DNA of 64,000 bases from Labia minor (Eukaryota > Arthropoda > Insecta > Dermaptera > Spongiphoridae): positions 9,659,580 to 9,723,579 of the forward strand of contig OY720344.1 in the NCBI GenBank assembly GCA_963082975.1, written 5' to 3'. This document shows, in pieces, positions 36,549 through 48,535 of the stretch (position 1 is its first letter; the number at the start of each line of letters is the position of its first letter). Both the position numbers and the translations under genes were made by a program. The notes under the pieces are model-generated. The model worked only from the letters and a program-made list of their open reading frames with translations, was not told where the DNA came from and made no database searches.

Positions 36549-37719
36549 TGATCATTGGTTTAAAAATAAAAAAAAAAATATTACTTTTATACTTAAAAAA
36601 AAGAAAAGACATTAGTTTTCCAATTTTAACAAAGATTCGATACACAGAAAAAACATTTTTATTTAATTTTAAAATTGTTTAATAAGAATTTAAGAATTCT
36701 TAATTAAGAAATCTTGTGCTCATATATATAAAATAACATTTTATATGAACCAAGTAATTTTTTGAATTTTTTTCTAATCTATTGTCTTACAAATCTTTAT
36801 AAACTAAACTCCTTCTTTTATCTTTTTTAAAATATAGCAAAGTAAAATAAATAAAATTAATTAACCCAGAAACAATATTTAATTAAGGGATGATAAATAA
36901 AAAAAAATTTTAAATTTAATTTCATTTATTTAACTAGTCTAAACTTTTGGAAATATGAATATTAATAAGTAATAATTTCCCCCAATATAATTAATTATAC
37001 ATATACATATATATTACAAAATATTGCCATATTCTTTAATTGTATTATATTTCGTATTATTTAGTATAGAAATTTAATTAATAAATTCTATCTCATTTCC
37101 AATTCTTCTTAATAATCAATATTTAATTCCCAATTTCAAATTATATTAAAGGAATATATATATATATAGGATATATATTGTATGCAATAAATATTTTTTT
37201 TATTAAATAATTAAATTAATAAATATAAATTTTAAAAAAATAATCATTTCTAAAAATTTAATACTCAATTTTAATAAATTTTAATTACTAATATTTTTTT
37301 ATTTTTCATTTTAAATTAATTTTCGATTTACTAAATCTTTCTATTAAGTATTAAAAATTTAATTTTGAAAAAAAATTAATATTTATATAAATAAAGAAAA
37401 AAAATCCCTTAATTTATTTCATTATATAAAACAAAACAAAAATATTATATATATATATATACATATATATAAGTATATATATTTAGGTTTTGCCTAACCT
37501 AGAACTAATTCTTTAAGATCCCATTAAAAATCTAGAAAAGTCTAAATTTTAATACCATGCATCTCTACTGACGTTTTACACGTTTTCCAATGAGATGAAG
37601 TTAACTATAAAAAACAACTAAACAATTAAACAACATTCGTTAATAAATTGTATTATTTGTTCATTCTAGCTAAATTCTCTTTTAATGATTCTCTGGAACT
37701 ATAATTTTTGTTTTATGTT

Positions 37720-38276
37720 CAGTGGCGGATGATTAAAAAAAAGGGTGAAGGAATTTTTGTTTCTTATTTGATGCTTATTGGCCTTCAGGATTTAAACCCA
37801 TTTTTATTCAAATTTTCTAATTTATTTTTAAGTTTATTTCAATAAATATTATTATTTATTTTAATTTTATAAACTTGATCTTCATCTACTATATATTCAG
37901 TTGCTCCACAGACTACACTATATTAAATTTTATCTTAATTTTTAGTAATATATGTTCCCTCTGGCATATCTTTTTCATCCAATTTTACAAATTATTAAAT
38001 TTTTCAATAGTTTTATATATATATGTTATATTTATGTTGTTTCTTCATATTTTAATTGAACATTTAAAATTATTTTTAATTTATCCTGCATAATTTATTA
38101 CAATAATAATAATGTTTATATTTAATTTCTCAGATGTAATTTATTTATTATTTTTTTTTTTAAATTCAATTGACTAATTAATATTTATTAAAAACTAAAT
38201 ACGTGAAATCTATGAGTAGTTTTTTTTTTTTGTTGAATTGTAATAAGGATATTTTCTAAATAGAAAACCGCCACTG
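37720..38276. mobile_element. Possible hAT-like MITE with CAGTGGCGG ends
   Basis: CAGTGGCGGATGATTAAAA at the left and AGAAAACCGCCACTG at the right are short inverted termini of hAT style. The flanking 8-mers do not match, so the target duplication is lost or the ends belong to different copies. The interior is very AT-rich with no coding trace. Confidence 0.4.
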
Positions 38277-39678
38277 ATATAAAAAATTCTTTTTATATTT
38301 ATTTATAAAATATAAATAAATTTAAGAAAAAAAAAAAAAAAATTGAAAATTAAATAGATATTCCTAGATTAAGTCCATCTCTACATTCTTCCTTACTCTA
38401 TTATTGATTCCCTCTGGCATATCTACCGTTTCTAAAGTAGAATAATGTAAAAATAGATTATAATTCTAACCTTTTCCACTTCCAGCACCCTTTGGATTTC
38501 CAAAAAATGTTCTCGTACCCCCTGAAAAAATAGTGTAGTATTTCATTTTTTTATTTTATTTGATTTGAATTTTTATATATTTTTTTTTTTTGGGGTAAAT
38601 TTGGAAACCTATATTCTATAGTTGAACTGAAAATATACAGAAAAAGAAAGCATACAATTTAATTACATAAGTAAGTTGGAAGCGTGTGCTCTATTGCATT
38701 GGAAGGCTTATAAGGAACGTTTTAAGGATGGAAAGTGGATGAAGTATCCCATCGCATTCTAACGCTAACTATAGAATATAAAGTAACCTTGGTTTAGTAC
38801 TGCATTCAAGCAGTAACCACGAAAGTGTAAAAATAAATTGTGGAGTATTTTTTTCAATATGGCTGTTACAGGGCCGACGCATTTATTTATCTGATTATTT
38901 CTATTAGACAGTTAATATAAACTTCATATATATAATTATAAAATTAAATAATTAAAATATACATATAAATTAAATGAATATTATTATATTTCTATATTAT
39001 TATTCTATAAAATATCAATATCGAAATCTGTCATTTGTATGATATCTATAAAAGTATGGGTATGTATTTTTTTTTTCAAAATAAATAATAAAAAAAAGTT
39101 TAATTAAAATATCATGTTTTAGTTTATATCTTTAAAAATTATCAATCAATCGATTATTTATGAAAAATTATAAGTTGTTTTAGTAATTATTATAATGTAA
39201 AACATGTATATAGTACTTATAAATAGCGACAGCCCTGAATATTATTTATTTGAATGAATGGACTGAAAAATAAAAGAAAAAAGAACAAAAGAAATCCTAC
39301 ATGCATTTATTTTTAACTTTTTAAATGTGTTTATAATTTGACATTCCACTTCTCAACTAGTCTAAAAAATAGGAAGAATTAGTTGAACGCGTAAAAAAAC
39401 ATAAAATAAAAATAAAAAAAAAAAAAAAAAAAAAAAATTAAAAAAGTTACATCTAGAAACTTTTGATTGATCGTTTGGTTAGCTGCAATAAACAATAGCA
39501 AAAAAATAATATAGACATAACAAGGCTCAATAATGTTCATTCAAAAAAATGGAAAGGGAATAAAATGTTCATAATAAAAAGGAAACATTCACCAAATGAA
39601 AGAAGAGATAAATTATTAATTCATAAATTATTTAATATATAAAGATATATAAAATTGAATCGATTCAACACGACTTAC
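38277..39678. other. No further eag exon found
   Basis: The segment 38680-38890 is more complex (GGCTTATAAGGAACGTTTTA, GGAAAGTGGATGAAGTATCC) but gave no protein that I recognise on either strand. It may be an old repeat. A poly-A tract lies at about 39412-39437. Confidence 0.5.
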
Positions 39679-39811
39679 TGTTCTTCTTGTAGAGGAGAAT
39701 TTCGAATTGATCGTGGATTTGATTCTCCAAACATTCGTCGATCCTTGTAATTGTTTCTTTATCCGTCAATTCACCATACATGAATGTACATCGGCATGAT
39801 TTCTGCATCAC
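39679..39811 (-). CDS. eag: eag potassium channel, coding exon with second half of the PAS domain
   Basis: This is the next eag exon. On the minus strand the acceptor TTCTTCCAG precedes 44 codons plus one base, followed by a GTAAGT donor, an excellent consensus. The peptide begins [20 protein letters not shown] and ends [11 protein letters not shown]. The blocks [17 protein letters not shown] and FEILLYKKN are hallmarks of EAG (KCNH1/5) channels rather than ERG or ELK. The stretch between them ([13 protein letters not shown]) is more divergent from insect Eag, suggesting a non-dipteran arthropod. The exon joins in phase 0 to the preceding exon, so the two give an uninterrupted PAS segment of 77 residues. 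It ends in phase 1 (first base A of a codon); in Drosophila an alternatively spliced insert occurs right after KKN. A mariner relic begins only about 120 bp upstream of the acceptor. The following exon (TPLW...) was not found. Confidence 0.94.
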
Positions 39812-39932
39812 CTGGAAGAAAACAAATATAAACAAAAAATGCAAAAATGTTTTTAGTTCTTTTAATTATCTTTCTTATATTTCTTGTAATAGAAATATAA
39901 AAATTAATCTTTCTACATTTTACAAGTATATA

Positions 39933-40450
39933 CGAGGGCAGGTCAATAAGTCCGTGACTTTTTGAATTTTCCGTCTCTTAAATGAAATGGCAACACTGTT
40001 CCCATCAGCAAGCAACTATGAGCTGACTCCTGTCGAAATTTTAACCAGCTGACATTTTTAGTTTTTGTTTGACATCCATTATTAGCATACTACTTCGCGA
40101 TTGGAGAAGAAAATGAAAAAATGTGAGTTTCCATAAAATAAATAAATTGGGATACAAATTACTCCATCATCCTCCCTATTTTCCGGATTTAGCCTCGAGT
40201 GATTATTTCTTATTTCCAAACTTGAAGAAATAGCTCGACGGAAAGAGATTTGACTCCATTGATGAAACAAATCTATTTTCATGTCCTCGACAAATTTTAT
40301 TTTTTAGAAAGGATAAAAACATTAGAGAAACGTTAGATGTAGTGTATAGAACTCAAAGGAGACTACGTTGCAAAAAAAAAATAATTTTTTATCTATTCAA
40401 TTATTCAATTATTTCATTCAAAAAGTTACGGACTTGTTGACCTGCCCTCG
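39933..40450 (+). mobile_element. mariner element with internal deletion, next to an eag exon
   Basis: The perfect ends CGAGGGCAGGTCAATAAGTC (left) and GACTTGTTGACCTGCCCTCG (right, nearly inverse) sit between TA dinucleotides (39931-39932 and 40451-40452). A start-like segment (ATGAAAAAATGTGAGTTTC) is joined directly to a C-terminal part reading KINKLGYKLLHHPPYFPDL and ASSDYFLFPNLKK. This retains the PPYSPDLAPSDY-type block with the last catalytic Asp. About two-thirds of the transposase is missing. The element ends 122 bp from the eag acceptor at 39811. Confidence 0.85.
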
Positions 40451-40624
40451 TAAATATATTATTTATATTAACACAATGTTATCAATATCCTACTATAAGT
40501 AAAAGTTCTCGTTTATTTATTCATTTTGATTTTTAATAAATTAGAGAAACTAGTCTAGTTCTAGTTATAGTAGTTAAGTAGTAAACTAAAACTTCTTAAA
40601 CTTTAATATCTCCTCTTTACTTTT

Positions 40625-40814
40625 TATTACTATCTCGTCAGTGTGTGTGTATGTGTGTATGTATGTAACCAAGATTACGCAAAAACTGCTATATATAGAA
40701 TTTCAGCTTGATTGAATCGCTGAAAGTACCAGAATTAATTTTTTAACAATGCAAATCTCACGCGCCAACACAAAGAGTCAAACATGCGCTGCTTTAATAA
40801 ATATCATTTATTGT
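40625..40814 (+). mobile_element. Helentron-like family A fragment (A6)
   Basis: It starts TTACTATCTCGTCAGTGTGT with a GTGTGTATG microsatellite, then jumps from CGCAAAAAC to TGCTATATATAGAATTTCAG, deleting about 200 bp of core. It runs to AAACATGCGCTGCTTTAATA, and the 3' repeat and hairpin are missing. Confidence 0.65.
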
Positions 40815-40934
40815 ATCAAAATTAAATAATAATATCTTAGGTACAAATCAACTATGGACTTTAACTATGAAATATAATATAGACTTTTTACATGTCATAC
40901 TTTTTTTATATTAATATAATTATTTATTTTACAG

Positions 40935-41131
40935 GATTGGCAAATAATATGTTTATGAAGAGACAGATTGAGAAACGTCCGGACCAATGACGTGGTGGAC
41001 GGGACATAAGAAAGATGGGAGAAAATAGGATTTTGATGGGTGAACTCAGTATAGAGATACTTGGAGAAATGTAGTTGCTGCAACCAAAAACTTTCGAGTA
41101 CCGTAGTAGTAGTCACAAAGATAGATAGATA
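40935..41131 (+). mobile_element. LINE 3'-end fragment (copy L6)
   Basis: This plus-orientation copy of the LINE 3' segment (TGACGTGGTGGACGGGACAT, GGAGAAATGTAGTTGCTGCA, AACTTTCGAGTACC) ends with the same AGATAGATAGAT repeat at 41119-41131. It is severely 5' truncated. Confidence 0.7.
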
Positions 41132-42007
41132 TTATTTTACAGAGTGAAAGATTATTGCACACTAATTATGTTTTAAGTATTTTGTAATTTACATTTTAAA
41201 CGATAAGAGCATTGAAATGAGGCTTTAACTAAACATAACACTAACCATGTGACCTCTCCAAAGATACCACCAACCAACAGACTAGTCCCCAGAGATATTT
41301 GCCCACAGGGTTTATAATAATTAATAAAGATTTAATTTATTTAATTAGTTTCTGTTGGTAGTTAAATTGTAGATGAAATAATTTAATATTTATATTATGG
41401 GGAATTAATTTTTTTATTTATATAATAAATATAATATATCTTATATTTTTGAAAAAACTTAACAAGTAAAATAAATATCCGGAATATTATAATTATACTA
41501 TTTTATTTTCAAATAATCATATTTGTAAAGTTTTCTCTTTTTATTTATTTTCTGAGTTCAGAGATTTTATATTTTAAATTTTTCGTTTTTTTATTTTTTA
41601 TTTAAATAAATATGAAGTATATAAATATTATTCGCGTTATATTTTTTAGATTTTAACAATAATAAAGTAAATTCATTTAAAAATGTTGCTTTCAGGAGAG
41701 ATTAATTGAATAAAGAAGAAAATGCATTTTCGATATATGCTTAAGTATTTGATTTCAATCCAAAGAGCAATTAACCCTTCGAAAACAAAAAGGAATCTTT
41801 CGAACTTCAATCTCAGCTTTTTTCATCAAGTATTTTTTTTTACTGTTTTTCATTCCAAAAAGTTACTCACTTAAAATCACAAGAGCTGAATTAAACTTGT
41901 ATTCTCACCTTCTCAATAAACTTTAGATCCTTTATTAAAATTCTTTGGTTTTAGTCTTTCGAAATCTGGGTTTTTAAGTATTTACACATTAAATATTAGG
42001 GTCAAGT

Positions 42008-42009
<2 letters not shown>

Positions 42010-42048
<39 letters not shown>
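42010..42048. repeat. AT microsatellite in the eag intron
   Basis: A perfect 39-bp AT run. Comparable runs occur at 58876-58912 and 60265-60299. Confidence 0.9.
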
Positions 42049-42050
<2 letters not shown>

Positions 42051-43570
42051 ATAAATCTATCACCAATTTTCTTTAATCAAGCGAAACATAAAATATATAA
42101 TATAAATATAAAGAAATTTTATAAAATAACGTTTTTCCAATGGACTAAAAAGAATAAAATAATTTTTCTATAAGCAAAGTTTATGAATTGCTTCATATAT
42201 AACGAAAAACGTTGGGCGCATTGAGTTTTATTTATTTATATGAAACATCAAGTTAAATTTTTGTAATAATAAAAATTTCATTAAACACATAAACTAACGT
42301 TTTTTCTATTATGCTATATATTTTATTATTTTTCACTGTAATATACTTATATCAAAATATGTTACAAATTTTAAAAGAATTATTATTAAGTTAGAATAAA
42401 ACAAAAAGAAAATATTAATCTCCTAAAATGATTATAATTATATTAAGTAAATGTTATTATTAAAGTCATGTTTTTAGAATATATTTATTATAATTATTAT
42501 ATTAATTAAAAGTTCCTCTTTTAATGTTATAAATTATTTTGAATTATTTTCAAAATGAAAACCAACTCAATATTTATCCGTCAGAAGGGGTGAATGAAAA
42601 TTCAAATATTAAAGCAAATAATCTTTAATTAAATTACAATTAATTAATTATAATTCAATTATATTTCTTCCATACCTTCTAGGGATCCATTGAAATATCT
42701 ATTAAAATTTTCAAAAGTTTATCTCAATTTAAAAAGTTGATGAAAACTCGATCTCAATTTATCAACAGATAACCAGAAAGAAAAATCGGAAAAAGTAATT
42801 CTTATTAATAAACAAATGTTTACAGTTGGTGAAAGGTTCTATCCATAATTTGACCTTTGAAATCAAATCAAATTGAGGGTTATTTTAAATGATAAATAAT
42901 AGAAAATCAAAAAATAAAAATTTCCTTCTGGTTCAATAGAAAAGTTATTATTATGTACTAGACTTACTAAATCATATCTAAATTTTTTAATTAAAAAAAA
43001 TATTAATTTTTAAAAAGTCATTTTATTTTAAGGACAAATCAATTTGATAGTGGTTAAAGTAATTAATTTATTTATTATTCTCAGACATTATTAGCAATTA
43101 CCAAAATGATTATTAGTTAAGTCAGAGTTTAGGGTAATTATTTGCGGGAAAGTTTTCTTGTATAGTAATAAGAGATGATGATAAATCCCTCTCCTCTTCT
43201 TTCTCCCAAGGAAAGACCGCTGTCAGTTGGGAATGACTGACATTTACACAAACTGTAATGCACTATCCTTGTAACTGTTTCCTCAACATCTTTCTATTGG
43301 TTTTTTTCGACTTTTTAACCCTGAACTGGACAACGAATGACAGTGAAAAAATTGCTCCAAACCAAGACACACAATGACCTTATCTTATTATTTTTTTTTC
43401 CTTGAAAATCTTGATCAATCAATATCTATTTTAAGTTTAAATAAAAGTATCGATGTATTTTTTTCATTTTAATTTATTTTTTATTGACTCTTAAAATTTA
43501 AGCCCATTTTTAACTTACTTTTCAAATATATATATCATATTTCCAATTTTTATCTTATCTTATCTTATTA

Positions 43571-43962
43571 TACTAGCAAAAATTGTATATATATTTATAT
43601 TTTTGAAATATTAAAACGCTAGAACGATTTTTTTTTGAAATTCACACCATAGATAATTTTTATAAAGAAAAATCGACCTGTATTGGTTTCAGCCTCGGAA
43701 AAAATCCTGTTTATTAGTTTTTCCTTAATTTAAAATTGGAAATTTAAATGACGTCAGCAACTACATCTTCCTTAAATACAAAATATTATAAATATAAATA
43801 AAAACAAATTACGAAATATATATTATGTTATATTCACAGACTATACTTTTCTCTCTTTCAGTGCATTAATACGTATGTTTAAGGGCTATATGTTTTATGA
43901 CTATTTTTTTTAATTTAACTTATGTTCTTTTAAATTATTTGAACGGCGGCTCGGTTAACCAG
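43571..43962 (+). mobile_element. Helentron-like family C, diverged copy C1
   Basis: It starts TACTAGCAAAAATTGTATAT and contains AAATTCACACCATAGATAAT, TTGGTTTCAGCCTCGG and ATGACGTCAGCAAC. The core is recognisably related to family B. The 3' end GGCGGCTCGGTTAACC is an altered hairpin. It aligns in pieces with the inverted copy at 54871-55363. Confidence 0.5.
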
Positions 43963-45519
43963 GTATTTAATATTATAATTGATGTATGTACTTATAATTG
44001 GTAAGATTCAATTCAACATTATCAAATTCAGAAGAATAAATAATCAATGAATACTGGCATTATGCCATTAAAGGAGATTTTAACAATTTTAATTATTTAA
44101 ATTCTAGCAAATAATTATTATTAATATTGATTTTCATTTAAATGTCTGTATTTTCTACAGATAATTTCACATAAAAATATGTATACTTATTACAAAAGTT
44201 ATTGTAATCTAGTCCTCTATTGTTTTCAATTGTAATGTAGTCCTATAACTTCCATTAACTTCAATTAAATTACAATGAAACAAAAGAACAAGGTGTATTG
44301 TTCTACTCTTTATTATCAGGTAACATTACCAACAAAAGTCCATCATCTAATGAAATTCAAGTTTACTTGTATTTGATACGTATAGGGAGGGCATAGGAAA
44401 TAGGAAGAAATGTATTTTTTTTACAATTTATATGTAAAAATGAAGATCAAATCATCATTGTGGCATAATAATAATAATAATAATAATTACTACTATTTTT
44501 TTTTTATTTATTTTAATGATTCCGTTTTTCGCCTTTGAACATTTTGGTCTTCAGGCTATACATAATTTAACATATATATATATATCATAACCAAACAAAA
44601 AACTACATAAATTTTAATGTACTTTATTTTTTATTTTCTTTCTTCCCCTTTTCTTCCATTTTGGCCAGCAACTCAATGATGTGGTCCTGTATTACTCCCG
44701 ATGTTAATTTCTAATAATTTTAATAAATAAAATAAAATAAAAAAAATACTACTAAAATTTATTTTTTCACTTGAGTCATTTACATTCAATTGAATTTTAT
44801 TTCATTAAAACATTAACCAAGTCCGGTTCATCAACCTAATTATAATAGTACACTCAACCATTCTCTATTATATATTTTACTTCTTTATTTTGTATTATTC
44901 TATCTTTTCTTTTTTATACTCTCAGGAGCATCTCTTTATTGTATGAAATCAGGAAAACGGTTCAATAATATAAATTTCTAAAATAAATGCTAATAAAATT
45001 AAAATGAGAATATCATGAAGCTCACATTTATTTCCTCTCTAAAACAAATTTAATTTGAATTTATTTCATTAAATATTTGATATCCTTTGAAATTCAATGC
45101 GAAAAAAAACATTCATTGCAAAACGAGGACAAAATCTCTGCGATGTTAGTAGTATGAGATATATTTTTATTTCAGCTCGAAAAAAAAATGAATTCCCTTT
45201 TAAATCCTCATTAAATGTTTAAAACAGAATCGAATTAGAGTTCAAATGAAATAAATATGGTAAAAATGATTTATAGGAATGTTAAAAAGGATCATAGCGC
45301 ATTTATTAATCAATTGTAAGTGAATGGATATCAATTATAAATAATTATTTTTAATTCGACTATATGTTGAAGATTCAATTGATATGTCAGGATGTAAATT
45401 TATTTGATATATTATTTAAATAACACATCTTTGACTCGAATAAAGATTTATCTGCATTATTTAGTTCACATAAAGCCTTATAAACCATTTTATTCAAAAT
45501 TTGATTTTTTTTTACATTT
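43963..45519. other. eag intron, AT-rich DNA apart from the candidate exon
   Basis: An AAT microsatellite lies at 44467-44487. Apart from the candidate terminal exon at 44624-44710, nothing is recognised. Confidence 0.5.
44624..44710 (-). CDS. Candidate terminal exon inside the eag intron (28 codons, unidentified)
   Basis: On the minus strand a TTATTAG acceptor-like end is followed at once by 28 sense codons and a TAA stop. The peptide starts KLTSGVIQDHIIELLAKMEE and continues KGKKENKK. The G+C content and codon choice (GAC CAC ATC ATT GAG TTG CTG GCC) contrast with the surrounding AT-rich intron. The frame is closed by TAG exactly at the acceptor, so translation would need a splice. An AATAAA-like hexamer overlaps the stop region and could serve as a poly(A) signal. 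If spliced from the eag exon at 48536 (phase 0), the frame stays open and would give a short PAS-only product with a charged tail. It could instead be the last exon of an unrelated nested gene or a gene fragment. I do not recognise the peptide family. Confidence 0.35.
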   Translation of the reverse strand, partial: KLTSGVIQDHIIELLAKMEEKGKKENKK

Positions 45520-46147
45520 TTTACCGACCGACGATAGTAAGGGAGGTATTGTTTTCACACCAAATTTCACATGTGGAGATTTTTACATATCTCCACGAAT
45601 CATGCATTTTCTTAACAGAAAAAAGTATTTTTAGCATGATGTCTGTCCGTCCGTCCGTCCGTATAGATGTGTACAGCCTGAACGGCTCAATGGATTTTGT
45701 TGAAATTTGGTATATTTACTTAATGCATCAGTGGGATGAATTGATCAACTTTTGGTGCAAATACGGAAGCCGGAAGTGGTAGTGTTAGCGATCGACGATA
45801 GGAAGGGAAGGGTTATTTTCACACCAAATTTCACATGAGGAGATTTTTTTACATATCACCACGAATGTATTGGTTTTATCCTCGGGAAAAATCATCTTCA
45901 TTATGTTTTTCTTAATTTAAAATTATATGACGTCACCCAGCCCTTCATGACGTCACAGCCTCCTTATTATAATCACGGACAACGCCGGCTACTTCAGCTA
46001 TATATTATAAATAAAATAAAATTAAAAATATCTGTTTTTTATTACATTAATAGATATATTAAAATTATTTGAAATTGTTTCTGTAGCTGGAAATTAATTT
46101 ATTTCAAACCGTCGGTCGGTTCGGACCTGGCCACAGGTCAACTTATT
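45520..46147 (+). mobile_element. Helentron-like family B, copy B5
   Basis: This is a full-length copy: TTTTTTACCGACCGACG, a short GTCCGTCCGTCC stretch, the core, CGTCGGTCGGT and the GACCTGGCCACAGGTC hairpin, ending AACTTATT. Relative to B1 it has an extra segment (TATAATCACGGACAACGCCG, about 45968) and a loss in the ACGAATGTATTGG region. A family A element starts 13 bp after its end. Two ORFs of 76 and 93 codons here are fortuitous. Confidence 0.75.
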
Positions 46148-46160
46148 TTACATTCGTTTT

Positions 46161-46729
46161 TTACTATCTCGCCAGAGATATTATTGCGATCACTAAAATT
46201 TTCGATGTCGAGATTTTGATGTTTTTATACGTTTTGAAGGTCCTGAATCATTTTCACTAAGGTTGAGAAAAATGTCTGTTTGTGTGTGTGTGTGGGTATG
46301 TAGACAAGATTACGCAAAAACGGTTTTCATGAAATTTGATACATGGGCATTATTCAAAATTCGTAGTTTACTATCAACTTTTGAGAAATGTAGCTCAACT
46401 GGAAGAGGGTCAACGTTTGATTTTTTTTCCTCTAAAGTGACCGTAAAAATAAAGATATATATTTGATAATTTTTCCCATGATTAGAAATTGTATAAAACT
46501 GCTATATATAGAATTTTAGCTTGATTGAATCGCTGAAAGTACCAGAATTAATTTTTTAACACTGCACGGGGTGCCATCAACAAAGAGCCAAACATGCGCT
46601 GCTTTAATAAATATGATTTATTAATTTTAATTTATAATTTATAATTAATTAAATTTAATTTAAATATAATATATTATGTTATTTAATACAATTCAAATGG
46701 CGAGATAGTCGAGTGGAGACACTCCAGCT
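46161..46729 (+). mobile_element. Helentron-like family A, copy A3
   Basis: The 5' ACTATCTCGCC and 3' GGCGAGATAGT are perfect 11-bp inverses in this copy, which defines the family repeat. A GTGTGTGTGTGTGGG microsatellite follows the 5' end, and the 3' end is hairpin TGGAGACACTCCA plus AGCT. Small core deletions are present (after AACGG and before GTTTGATT). Confidence 0.75.
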
Positions 46730-46969
46730 TATTTAAATTACATATTTGTTTATTTACAAGCAAGTGTTGGTTCACTTTTATTTTAAACCTCTTCCAATTT
46801 CTTATCTTCATAAAATACTCGTATGGCAACTTTATATATAAATAGGACATTTAAATTTAATAAAATAAAATATAAGATTTTTATAATAATATAAATATTT
46901 AAATTAAGTGACAATACTTTCTAGTATATAATGTTATGAAATGACAAAAATATTTTAAATACACCAATA

Positions 46970-48396
46970 CCTCGTTTCGATTTGCGTATTTTCGAAGTTG
47001 CGTCCCTGTTTAATTATTGCTAATTTTCACTGTGCGTCGTTAGATTTTCGAGGCTGCATTGTTTTGGATTCGAGTCTTTTTTTTTAAATTTTTTTAAATT
47101 TTCGTTTTTTTTTTTCTCTGGAAGGATATCCCAGAATGTACTATCAAGATGATATGTTTTAAATAAAATTAAGTGGAATGTTAAATGAAAAATTAAATAG
47201 AATGTTTAACAAAACAATATTTAAATAAGTTGACCTGTGGCCAGGCCAGAACCGACCGACGGTTTGAAATAAATTATTTTCCTTCTACAGAAACTATTTC
47301 AAAAAATTTTAATGTATCTATTAATGCAATAAAAAACAGACATGGATAGAACATAAATATTTTTAATTTTATTTTATTTTTAATATATAAGTAAGAGCCG
47401 GCTGTGACGTCATGAAGTGCTGGGTGACGTCATATAATTTAAAATTAATAAAAAACTATTGAATATGATTTTTCTCGAGGATAAAACCAATACAAAGTGC
47501 ATGATACGTGGAGATATGTAAAAAATCTCCTCATGTGAAATTTGGTGTGAAAATAACCCTTCTCTTCCTATCGTCGATCGCTAATACTACCACTTACGGT
47601 TTCCAGATTTGCACCAAAAGTTGATCAATTCATCATACCGATGCATTAAGTAAATATACCAAATTTCATCAAAATCCGTTGAGCCGTTCAAGCTGTACAC
47701 ATCTATACGGACGGACGGACAGACATCATGCTAAAAATACTTTTTTCTGTTAAGAAAATGCATGATTCGTGGAGATATGTAAAAATCTCCACATGTGAAA
47801 TTTGGTGTGAAAACATTACCTCCCTTACTATCGTCGGTCGGTAAAAAATTTATGTTTACTAGTGAGATCCTTGCACATTTTGTAAATAATATTTTGTAAT
47901 GTAAATAATATTTTATATTTTTTAATTTATTTCTTTATTTATTAATATTTATTTTATTTATTAATTTTAATTTATTTTTAAATAGATATTAATTATATAT
48001 TGAATTGCTCGTTTTATCTAGATTCTAGATGTTTAAATACAATAATAATATGTTCAGCAGACATTGGACAAATTTTTTGTGAAAGAAAGCCGACTTACGA
48101 CAACAGTCACTATGGACTCATCAGGCAGTGATTCATTTTAATTTTGTTTTTCATAAATTAATTAAATAGTTTATCTTGATTTAATTGAATAAGTTTTTTT
48201 TTTTTTTTTTGTTTTTTTGTATGTAAATTTTATATTATTTTTGATTTCTAAATGTTTACTTTTTTCAATTTTCTTTTTAAAAAGTAGTATTTTCGTAACC
48301 CTGAACTTAACTTCGATCTTTACATGGATTGCTATAGAAAATCTTAATTCACTTTGCGTTGTTTCAATTTGCATCGTGTTTTTTTGCAAAGTGAGG
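46970..48396 (+). mobile_element. pogo/Tigger-like DNA transposon relic with nested HINE
   Basis: The left end CCTCGTTTCGATTTGCGTAT and the right end GCATCGTGTTTTTTTGCAAA followed by GTGAGG are inverse-like, each beside TA. Inside, near 48060, TLDKFF and VKESRL-like codons recall the C-terminus of pogo/Tigger transposases (a weak match). A complete family B element is inserted at 47226-47846. No intact coding region remains. Confidence 0.5.
47226..47846 (-). mobile_element. Helentron-like family B, copy B6, nested
   Basis: This is a full-length inverted copy: AAGTTGACCTGTGGCCAGG hairpin, then CGACGGTTTG, the core, a short ACGGACGGACGGACAG stretch and CGTCGGTCGGTAAAA. It interrupts the pogo-like relic. 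It has fewer microsatellite units than B2, consistent with copy-specific expansion. Confidence 0.75.
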
Positions 48397-48535
48397 TAAT
48401 AGTGTATTTATTTTTGAACATTTAAAAGAAAGAGACATATAAATTTCATTTATTAATATTTTATAAATCGGAAAATGACAAAAGGACATAACATTTATAT
48501 TAAAAAAAATATATATATAGATAATTTCCAATTAC

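Larger units (their letters stand above)
35046..37719. other. AT-rich DNA, no gene seen
   Basis: Very AT-rich with the GA tract (35775-35845), TA-type repeats and the family B scrap at 36524. Confidence 0.6.
39812..48535 (-). other. eag: eag intron between the two PAS-domain exons (8.7 kb)
   Basis: The interval is bounded by a GTAAT donor at its high-coordinate end and a TTCCAG acceptor at its low-coordinate end, and joins two exons in phase 0. It is packed with transposon relics: mariner 39933-40450, Helentron-like A fragment 40625-40814, LINE 3' end 40935-41131, C element 43571-43962, B and A elements 45520-46729, and a pogo-like relic 46970-48396 with a nested B element. The stretch from 41140 to 43560 contains only AT-rich DNA with a 39-bp AT repeat at 42010-42048. 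A candidate alternative terminal exon sits at 44624-44710. Confidence 0.85.

Noticed and set aside
43144-43153. Family D 3' repeat (TGCGGGAAAGT)
   Set aside because: A lone short match without the hairpin or any other part of the element.
45404-45782. Overlapping ORFs of 76 and 93 codons
   Set aside because: They lie over the start of a non-coding family B element whose other copies lack the same frames.
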